This document shows positions 1 through 7,462 of a stretch of DNA of 12,606 nt, one piece after another (the first letter of the stretch is position 1; each line of letters opens with the position of its first letter). Position numbers and translations under genes: made by a program. The DNA comes from Phoronis ovalis (lineage: Eukaryota; Phoronida; Phoronidae): the NCBI GenBank assembly GCA_028565635.1, contig JAOXYB010043704.1, forward strand, positions 1 to 12,606, read 5' to 3'. The notes under the pieces were generated by a model. That model saw nothing but the letters and a program-made list of their open reading frames with translations, was not told where the DNA came from and did not search any database.

Positions 1-401
1 AACCAAGCATATTATAAGTTATTATGTTGCGTGATATTATGTATTATGTTTTACAAAACAGTATACGCGTAAATAACTAAAAATTCACTTTTACCAGATT
101 TCAATCTCTTGGTGCCTGTTAAATTTACTAGAAATAATTGTATATTTTAAAATAATTGTTCACTCACTAGTTTGCTAATGCACAAATACGAAGATTACAG
201 AAGCGCTTAATGCACTCTAAACAAATATAACTGAATATCGACTGTTGTACTTTTATTCAACTACATACAGCATCTACTAGCCTTAGAGGATATGGAAGGT
301 CCGAATAAAGTTATTATATAAGCAAGGCTGAAAGCGATTGCCTCTTATTTTAAACATGTGCAAAAAAAATGTAATTCTAAACCCGTTCACTGTACAATAC
401 T

Positions 402-514
402 GTTATATATTAATAAATAATTTACTAGTTTTGTATCTATGGAAGATACGCAGTGTGTATAATAAACAAGGGACACCTATAATAGATGTAAAACAATGTC
501 GTGATCACGTGGTG
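402..514 (+). repeat. Dispersed repeat, longer copy (partner at 8738-8801)
   Basis: The left block (GTTATATATTAATAAATAAT then TTACTAG, from 402) and the right block (AATGTCGTGATCACGTGGTG, to 514) both recur in the same order at 8738-8801, joined there by a much shorter middle that keeps CTATGGAAGA. The right block contains the palindrome CGTGATCACG. The partner lacks roughly 50 bases between the blocks. This is probably an unclassified mobile-element fragment. Confidence 0.75.
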
Positions 515-619
515 TTAAATATTCAATCAATGGTGATGAAGCCGTCGAATAGCATTGTGTCTTCTAGCACTCAGATACATGGAGTTTATCCATTAGCAAC
601 TGCTTTATCCGTGGCCTTG
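452..619 (+). pseudogene. Possible decayed exon, unknown family
   Basis: The open frame reads, from about 470, GTPIIDVKQCRDHVV and then MVMKPSNSIVSSSTQIHGVY and PLATALSVAL. It then meets a good splice donor TTG|GTAAGT at 620, in phase 0. The amino-acid content and the donor at the edge of the coding-like text suggest a former exon, but its 5' edge is unclear and part of it lies in the dispersed repeat. No function is recognised. It could be a chance open frame. Confidence 0.25.
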
Positions 620-687
620 GTAAGTTATTTTTTAATATTTACGTAGCTATAACTGCTGATTCTATCTGATCTCCCGAGACTCAGTAA

Positions 688-828
688 AGCGATCTATATT
701 CTTCGGATGCTGTCATTCAATCGTTAAATCATTTACCAATATCTATGCCAGCAATAATGGGGGCAGACGTTAACATACTAAGTCAATTTTGTTGTGATCT
801 AGGCTACACTAAAACATGCTTGAGGTAA
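688..828 (+). pseudogene. Possible decayed exon, unknown family
   Basis: A 46-codon frame, opening after the stop at 685-687 and closing at 826-828, reads SDAVIQSLNHLPISMPAIMG followed by ADVNILSQFCCDLGYTKTC. The composition (buried aliphatics, few low-complexity runs) is more protein-like than its surroundings, and a possible donor GAG|GTAAAA sits at its end. It lies just downstream of the fragment ending at 619 and may belong to the same dead gene. No homologue is named. Confidence 0.25.
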
Positions 829-1460
829 AATTAATTCATATGTAATTCTGCAGACAGTTCAGTCTTTACCATGGACATAGACATTAAATACATCCGTACA
901 GCACATTCATTTCGGTACAATATCATGTACTTAAAAAATAAGTATTCGGTAACATAGTGACTCTTTATACTGCAATTAGCGACCTCTGTACTGTATATAA
1001 GTGTAACATGTTCATTTGCTTTATAATTTAGACGTGAAAACATTAAATTGATGCTTAATAGTTCGACTTACTTCATTGGAGTTGAAAATACATACCGTGC
1101 GGGCTAAATCTCAAAGATGTAAAACTGGAATTTAAGCCACAGCTTCAGTAGGGACCACTAAAAAAATAGATGTTATATGTATCACACAGTGCATAACAGA
1201 CATGTGGTACTATTCCTAAGCAGTGTTTGTAAACATATGAAATTTGACAACCTTGAGCCCAAATCTGAGCTCTGAATTTAGGGAAATATCTAGGACAGTT
1301 AATGAAAACAAACATAATATTACGATTATTTTCACAAGAATCATTAACATTTCACGATACCAGCACACTATAAGAGAATCATATTTTAATGAAACACCAT
1401 AAACAAATCATTCAGAAGGGGGGCGTTCGTATCCAACGCATCCGCCATCTGTTTGACCTG
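829..1460. other. No recognisable gene
   Basis: This is AT-rich sequence with scattered stops in all frames. I see no repeat array, RNA gene or coding-like patch. Confidence 0.6.
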
Positions 1461-1680
1461 CATATACGGATGATATGCTCCGTCACATGTAGCAGATACA
1501 GGCCTTTGTGCTGCCTATGTGGATGATATGTTCCGTCGCATGTGACGGATACATGCAGGCGTTCGTGGTCTCATATACGGATATAAGGATGTAACAGACA
1601 CAGGCATTCATGCTGCCATATGCGACTGATATGCTCCATCGCATGTAACGATCCGATACAGGCATGCGTGCTGCCATATG
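1461..1680 (+). repeat. Degenerate minisatellite, four units of about 45-58 bp
   Basis: Units at 1461-1515, 1516-1571, 1572-1616 and 1617-1674 share the order CATATACGGATGATATGCTC, then CGCATGTAAC-like, then GATACAGGCNTNCGTGCTGC, with another CATATG at the end. The third unit lacks about ten bases. The units have diverged considerably, so the array is old. The open frames across it are by-products of the repeat. Confidence 0.8.
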
Positions 1681-1719
1681 GTACTTAACTGCTGGTTTCA
1701 GAGACATTCAGACAGTCCC

Positions 1720-1728
1720 TATATAAAG
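1720..1728 (+). promoter_or_regulatory. TATA-box-like element
   Basis: TATATAAAG is followed by an unusually GC-rich stretch (GCCGGCGGATGGGGATGGGG) in otherwise AT-rich DNA, the arrangement of a core promoter. No convincing gene follows: the 63-codon frame after 1758 resembles nothing and overlaps an equally long frame on the other strand. It may be the promoter of an unseen non-coding transcript or of a lost element. Confidence 0.25.
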
Positions 1729-1734
1729 CCGGCG

Positions 1735-2557
1735 GATGGGGATGGGGACAACGGATTTTGAACAAATTTGGCATTAAGATAAATTGGAAGAATCTATTAC
1801 GATGTGCAACATTTGAGGTTTTAGCAACTATTCCAAACCCCTTTTTGGGATCCATCTTTTTGGGGCTCAAAAAAGCCCTCAAATTAATGGTAAAAATAGC
1901 ATATATTAATATATTTTATATAGGAAAATGTGCAAACCGAATTAAGTAAACATTTTTAAATTTCAAAGTCCATTTAAGATAATTAAAAAAAAAAAATATG
2001 GCTCAGATAAACTGATAGACAACCTCCAGAAGGCATGTCTATAAACCACCGTTTTTGATGCCCAAAAAGTGACCTAAATTTCAATCTTAAAACTTTTCGC
2101 AGCAAACGGAGTTTGATATAGTAACATGCATGTTTATAAAGTTAAAGCATTATAGTAATGAAATGCATTGTAAAAAGTCATAGTTTTGGGCAATATATGT
2201 GTGAAATAATAACTCAAACAGACACTTCTTTAACCAAAAAATGGCCATTTTCTATAGAATTGGATGTAACAACATTCTAAAGCAACACATCTTCGTGGTT
2301 ATATCGGAATCATCTTTTACCTGAATACGAATTATGTTATACACACTTACACTTGCTTCTTACATTAATAAATTGTACATGTGGTGCTTAGGTTTTTAGT
2401 TTTTCCTTTTAATATAAAGAAACCAGCAGTTCTAAAAGTATGATTTATCTCCCTTCATTTTTGATAGACATGTTCCTATAGCACAGTCAGATAATACTTC
2501 CTGTGTGACAAATTGCTGTGAGAATTGAACAGGACAGGTTGGTTTTGCATTTGCTGA
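1735..2557. other. No recognisable gene
   Basis: AT-rich sequence with an A12 run at 1985-1996 and a small hairpin-capable stretch near 1860-1880 (GGGGCT then AGCCCT). I see no coding support. Confidence 0.55.
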
Positions 2558-2961
2558 CAATTTTTTGCATATATTTTGTTTTTAAAATCATATCATGAGT
2601 TGTACTTTACTAAAGAAGATAGGGATCATTGTGGAGTTAGTTCAAAAACTACGATTCCTGATAAGCAAGTTATTTCTCTGGCATCGTGTATGAAGGATAT
2701 TTAACCACATATTTGAAAAGGATAAAAACTGCTGCAGTTAAAAACCCTATCAAGGAATACCAGTTCATAGCAAATCGGACTGGATATTACAGTTTAGATT
2801 TCAGAGATATTAAACAAATGACTGTCTGTCCCAGACATAGAATATTGTTTCCAAAAAAGCACAGTGTAGCTGGAGAAAATTAGGCATACCTATCGTGGTA
2901 AATTTGCATCTGTCCGAACATATTTTTAAATCAATTGGAGAAAAGATTCCTGTTGGCTCAG
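2558..2961 (+). pseudogene. Decayed exon with frame breaks, ending at a strong splice donor
   Basis: Protein-like text runs on the + strand through three frames. The first, to about 2701, contains DRDHCGVSSKTTIPDKQVIS. The second, about 2686-2880, contains GYYSLDFRDIKQMTVCPRHR. The third, about 2865-2961, contains LSEHIFKSIGEKIPVGS. The last frame meets TCAG|GTAAGT at 2962, a near-perfect donor in phase 1. At least two frame changes are needed, one close to an A6 run at 2853-2858. CPRHR followed by a later IPVGS resembles, from memory, zinc-binding-type segments in uncharacterised animal proteins. I cannot name the family. It may be a pseudogene, or an intact gene with indel errors in the assembly. 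Confidence 0.5.
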
Positions 2962-3122
2962 GTAAGTCTTTTTAAAGAAATTAAGTAATTGATGTATTCA
3001 TGATTAAAAAGTTTTAAAAAAGTTAGGTAGTGTTCAAGGGAAGAACACAGATACTTGTTTTCCATGGGCTGTCATGCTTCCAGCTATAAAAGGATCTGTG
3101 TCCCAAATGGCTCCAGCTTTTT

Positions 3123-3215
3123 ACAAAATTAGCGGGGCGGATCTGTGTTTTTCGTCAAATTAGCGAAGAGGATCCGTTTTCTTTATCTAATTAGCGGAGA
3201 GATTCTTTTTTAATC
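3123..3215 (+). repeat. Three-unit tandem repeat, 31-bp period
   Basis: AATTAGCG occurs at 3127, 3158 and 3189, exactly 31 bases apart. Each occurrence is followed by a purine-rich G-A-G stretch, GATC/GATT and a T run. The units have diverged. Function is unknown. Confidence 0.6.
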
Positions 3216-3350
3216 AGATGTGTTGATCTGGTTTTTGACCTAAATAAATAGGCAGACCAGCAAAAAAAGATAAAGAAATCATTTTTAACAGGAAAAAATA
3301 GTCTTCTTTTTTACGCTGGGTCGCACACCCCTACTCAATGTGTTATGAAG

Positions 3351-3611
3351 TCCCCCTCCCCGGCCTTGCTATCGGTCACTATCTGTAAATGTAATAAGTC
3401 ATAAATAGTTGTCATATGAAAATATACTTGCTGTGTCTAGAAAGCATTGCTACTACATATCATGTTACTTGGATAAAAATGTAACAGTTTTCCCCTCCCC
3501 GGCGCTTGCTGTCTGGTCACTATCTGTAATAAGTCATGAATATCTGTCATATGAAAATATACTGTGTCTAGAAAACATTGCTACTCTGTATCATGTTACT
3601 TGGATAAAAAT
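3351..3611 (+). repeat. Tandem duplication, units of about 130 and 121 bp
   Basis: Unit 1 (3351-3480) and unit 2 (3491-3611) both run from CCCCTCCCCGG through CACTATCTGTAA, AATAAGTCAT, TGTCATATGAAAATATACT, TGTGTCTAGAAA and ATCATGTTACTTGGATAAAA. They differ by small indels and scattered substitutions. The 86-codon open frame that covers them is repetitive as a result and is not regarded as a gene. Confidence 0.85.
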
Positions 3612-4428
3612 AGAAGTGATCAGTCTTTTTGTAATACTATACATGATAAGAAAGATCAATGGCATATAGTCTGAGTAATAGCCAACACATAGAAAGTGGC
3701 CACCAAAGCTTCATGGGAGAATGAAGATGTTGAAGGTTTTCCTTAAATAAATAAAATGTGCATTATATATGTTTAAAATCAGTTATTTAACATACGTTAA
3801 AGGTTATACTATAGCTATAGGATATACCTGATGGTTCTTGCTTGGCAAGTGGCTAGCTGGTTGATAAAAGAAAACTGAAAGTGAGCCTTGGTCCTCAACA
3901 TTAAATATACATTCAATGTGTTTTCACTTTTTTGAATATTGATATAAACGAAATTAAGGTTTTGCTTAAGAACTAATTATCAACTGCAGTCATAATTAAC
4001 TTATTTGCGATAGATACTTATTAGAATTTTGAACTGGTCACTCAAAAGATATTAGTCTTAGCAGATTAATTAAAGATAAAAGTGTGCCTGATATTACTTT
4101 AGATAAAGATTAAGTACATGCCTACAATTTTATTTGCAGGCGTTTAATATAATAGTGAGATTATCTTTTATATTGTTTATGGTTTTCATCTCCTCGTGAT
4201 AAACACTGTTTTCAAAGTTTGCAACCAGAAGAACTGAAGTTAGTGTAGAACTATATTTTACTTCAAAATATGTTTTAAGTTGTAAAATATTCCATAAATG
4301 TCAGAAAAAAATTAAACAAAATTGTTTCTAATACCATCCATTTTTTTCAGTATTGTGCAATAAATGCAAAACACTTTAATTTATGCATCAATGCCAGAGG
4401 CTGTACCACAACATTCATAAAACTACAG
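3612..4428. other. No recognisable gene
   Basis: AT-rich sequence. A weak protein-like scrap near 4215-4250 (reads QPEELKLV then stop) is too short to call. Confidence 0.55.
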
Positions 4429-4509
4429 AATGAGTCCTAATGTCAGGAACTATTTGAAGGATAAATTTAATGAGGGGCTATATCTAAAAAGAAAACTGAC
4501 CCTGCACAG
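4429..4509 (+). pseudogene. Decayed penultimate exon of an uncharacterised protein family
   Basis: From the ATG at 4430 the frame reads MSPNVRNYLKDKFNEGLYLK. It then slips by one base within the A-rich run at 4486-4495 and continues KTDPAQ to a CAG|GTATAA donor at 4510 (phase 0). The pattern Y-L-x-x-K-F-x-x-G-(x)n-K-x-D-P-x-Q is one I recall preceding an M-R ... Q-I-x-x-F-F segment in uncharacterised fish, cnidarian and mollusc proteins. The next fragment (4827) supplies exactly that continuation in the matching phase. Confidence 0.5.
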
Positions 4510-4826
4510 GTATAAGCTCAGTTTGCTGTTTGCTTTGAAGATACCAATAATTTATCAATGTAATAAAACACAATATAATGCTGAGGATATTGTTCATAGT
4601 TGAATATATACCTGGATGGAGTGAGATATATCAAAACAAATAAGCGGCAATGTGATGTTTTTTCCTCACTACAGCACCCTTGTTTGGGATAGCCTAGCTA
4701 TAGTTTAAAAAAAACAGCAAAACAGTACTTAACATACAAAATACTACCCCTGCTGCTGATCAGTGTTGACACAATGCTCATTACGAGCTTTGTTTGCTTT
4801 GTATTATCATTTCAGTTGGTATACAG

Positions 4827-5136
4827 GTTGCCAGAGAAATGAGGCATTATCCAATATTTTCATCTGAAGATTGGAGGACTTCCAAGCAAATAGCCGCTCC
4901 ATTCTTCACAAAGAAAGCAGGAATTTGACATCGATGACACAAGTGATAAAGAGGACATTGCGTATAATTTAGAGCACGAAGTAGACGAAATGCGAAGACA
5001 AGTTTATAATGAAATTACCTATACTCATCCAATAACACGTAACACTATTAACTTGTGTGAGGCTATAAGAATAAATTACACACATTTAAATTGTGTGCAC
5101 TTCAAAGTATTTATACCTCATTCGGGATTGTTATAA
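4827..5136 (+). pseudogene. Decayed last exon of the same uncharacterised family
   Basis: It starts after a TATACAG acceptor (ending 4826), phase 0, in line with the donor at 4510. The first frame reads VAREMRHYPIFSSEDWRTSK then QIAAPFF and stops at 4926-4928. A second frame, shifted by one near the A-rich 4909-4920, continues with the acidic DIDDTSDKEDIAYNLEHEVD then EMRRQVYNEIT, THPIT and NLCEAI, closing at 5134-5136. The two halves together follow the pattern I recall for C-terminal regions of uncharacterised animal proteins: Q-I-x-x-F-F-S/T, then an acidic stretch, then L-R-x-x-V-x-x-E then H-P-I ... N-L-C-E. The frame change makes it a pseudogene or a sequence error. Confidence 0.5.
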
Positions 5137-6310
5137 CTGAATCAAAAAGGAAAAAGACACCTACACAGACAAATTAGGTGTAATCCTGAGTAATTGCACA
5201 TGTTCCTAAAATTTGATCTAGAAGCACTTTTGCTTAAAAGCAATTGCATTGTTGTTGTCATTAGCCCAATTTAGCACGAGCATGTTCTGAATGAGAATGC
5301 ACCATGCAACAGAGCTTAACACTTGTATACTGTTAAATTCTAATATGCTTACTGATCTGTATATAATTAAAATGTATAAAACGCAGTGTATAAGTTTAAT
5401 GCATTAGAAATGTTCTGTGATGTACTTAATGTAACCTAACAGATCCTACGTCCGGTTATGTACAGTCATACTATTTGCATTGGTAAAACATTAGTGGTAG
5501 TACTAATAATATGCATATACTGTATTGTATTTACAAAATATTTATCCGTTGATCCAACAGCACTCTATCATAAAGTAAAGGCATTTGAGCTGAAAAAGAG
5601 AAAGTTACTACGTGAAAGAAATACATTATTTTTAACATATTTTGTGATTTTTGGATTTTCTTGGAATAATGCATTACGTTAATGCATAATTTATTTTCTT
5701 TGCTTCTCTTGTCAGAAATATTTGACACTGCATACATATCATGTTGATCAACTTCAAAAGAATATATTAAGAACTTTTAAATTTAGACGTGGATTGGAAT
5801 TTCAAAGAAAGTGAACCAGACATTTGCAAATCACATGTATCCAAATAAAGACCCCGGGCTATTATTTAGGGTATATCAGAAAAAACAGTAATCAATCAAT
5901 AAATTAATATCATGCTATAGTAGTATATATTTATTATAGCGCATTAACGCAGAAGAGGTCAGTATTACAACTTTCAATTGCCTGGAGGACCAATTTGAAA
6001 CTGGCCATGAAATTAATGAAAATTGATACATGGCCCATATTGCATCAGTTAATTTGCGTACTTGTAGTAGAAACTATGACTTTTTACAACTGTTATTCTT
6101 AGATGGGTTATAAATCTGTATAGTACCACTGATATCATACAGTCAGATTGTTTGCTGTAAGAGAACAGTACAATTGAAAATGACAAAATTTTAGGTCTAA
6201 ATTCGATCGTGGCACACCGTTCTGATTTTTTCCTTTTCAGGCAAATAGTTTAAGAACCACTTTTTAGGTTGCAAGTGTCAAATAATTGATAGTTGTTCAG
6301 TTAAAGGAAC
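5137..6310. other. No recognisable gene
   Basis: AT-rich intergenic sequence. A 74-codon frame at 5458-5682 has a hydrophobic beginning but no recognisable domain, no good splice or initiation context and an equal-sized frame opposite it. I treat it as chance. Confidence 0.6.
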
Positions 6311-6317
6311 TATAAAA
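6311..6317 (+). promoter_or_regulatory. TATA-like element upstream of the HEPN gene
   Basis: TATAAAA lies about 375 bases before the ATG at 6691. It could set a transcription start near 6340, with the acceptor at 6664 ending a 5' UTR intron. In such AT-rich DNA this match can arise by chance, and no initiator is obvious, so this is only a candidate. Confidence 0.15.
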
Positions 6318-6664
6318 TGCCAAAAAATGCCTCAGAATAGCACTGGTGTACGGTGGGAAAATTATGGGGCTAGGACAAAAAATGATTTGCTTATATTCAA
6401 GGTTCCACCATGTTAGTATGTACACCAAAAATCGTTAAAATCTGTTGACCTCTTCCGCCGGTCTCCGTCTGACTTTCTCAGAAAATGACAATTAAACTGC
6501 ACTTGAGCTGTTTGTAAAAATGATCAAAAGTCTCTGTGCTATTTTTTGCTACTTACTTTGCTAGGAATTTGATAAGGTCCCGGTGTTGTTACAGTCCTTG
6601 TATCATTCAACAGTTTGTTGTTATTTAGTACTCATGACATACATGTTATTTGTTTTCACTGCAG

Positions 6665-6690
6665 AACTTACAGTTACCAAGAAACTCACA
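6665..6690 (+). other. Probable 5' UTR piece of exon 1
   Basis: A polypyrimidine stretch ending in CACTGCAG (6657-6664) is a good 3' splice site just before the start codon. This suggests that an upstream non-coding exon is spliced on here. I cannot identify that exon. Confidence 0.35.
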
Positions 6691-7462
6691 ATGGCGGCGT
6701 CCGATGACCAAATCCGATTCTGCCGGTTGTGCATCCTGGTGTTCGGAAAAGGACGTGACGTCTTAGCTGACGTATTAAAAAGAACATTCTCACAAATCCA
6801 TGGTCCTGGTAAAACATTACAAGACATATTAAATTATGCAAGTGTGCAAAGAATCCTTTTTAATTTGCAACAAAACTTATTTATTGTTTCTCAGAAAGAG
6901 TTGTTGTATCCTCAGCATCAGACACCAGGTGGCAGTCTACCACTTGGTCCGGCAAGCCAAACAGTTTCCTACGGTGATCTAGATATTACGTTGATAACCA
7001 TGCTACTTAGAAATCTAGGTCAACTACGAACAGCAGCAAATGTATGGGCAATGCCTGTCCCTGCAGACACGACTCTCGCCGCTTGCATAGCCAGAATAAG
7101 AATAACTAGAAATACACTGAGCCATTCAACCTCAGGATCATTCAAACTGATAGAATTTCAAACAATGTGGCCAAAAGTTGTTGACGACTTAGTTTCCATG
7201 TCCAACATTTACTCCAGACAAGAACTGGATGATCTCCAGCAGCAACCATTAGATAGAGATTCTCTTAGCGTGCAAGACATTTTGAATGCAGTCGAGCAAT
7301 ATTGTAAGAGTACAGAAACGGATGTTAGACAGCTTGATCTGAAATTATCAAGACTGGCTGAAGATTTGTATTCAAAGTTAGACAACATAGCAGACACAAT
7401 GTGTAACTTATCTACAGGTCAACAAGAAATAAAAGAAGATACGGGAGAAATACTGAAGTTAG
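6691..7462 (+). CDS. Exon 1: DZIP3/hRUL138-like HEPN domain and start of coiled coil (residues 1-257)
   Basis: The start is the ATG at 6691, whose context (ACA before, GGC after) has A at -3 and G at +4, a strong initiation context. The open frame extends upstream to 6583, but those codons look non-coding, and a good splice acceptor (pyrimidine tract then GCAG, ending 6664) lies in between, so 6665-6690 is probably 5' UTR. Residues about 8-172 read as the DZIP3-type HEPN fold: an N-terminal helical stretch beginning after DDQIRFCRLC, the DLDITLITMLLRNLG helix, and the terminal helix carrying R140-N-T-L-S-H145, followed by the small-residue turn and FQTMWPKVVDDL. The R-x4-H pair is the catalytic signature of HEPN ribonucleases. 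From about residue 193 the sequence becomes a charged amphipathic coiled coil. The donor AG|GTAAGC at 7463 is strong. If this intron is retained, translation would stop at 7579-7581 after a short unrelated tail. Confidence 0.85.

Noticed and set aside
1461-1680. CRISPR-like array
   Set aside because: The units are diverged along their whole length with no constant repeat and unique spacer pattern, and the host is a eukaryote.
1685-1949. Overlapping open frames on both strands after the TATA-like element
   Set aside because: Neither has a recognisable motif, and they overlap almost completely. At most one could be real, and nothing favours either.
5458-5682. 74-codon open frame with a hydrophobic N-terminus
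   Set aside because: No domain is recognised. It has a poor context and an overlapping frame of similar size on the other strand. Expected by chance in AT-rich DNA.
6583-6690. Upstream extension of the exon 1 frame, giving 36 extra residues
   Set aside because: It has no ATG at the beginning. The text reads as non-coding, a good acceptor ends at 6664, and the ATG at 6691 has a strong context where the HEPN domain begins.
6621-7397. Minus-strand open frames within exon 1
   Set aside because: They are shadows of the HEPN coding exon.
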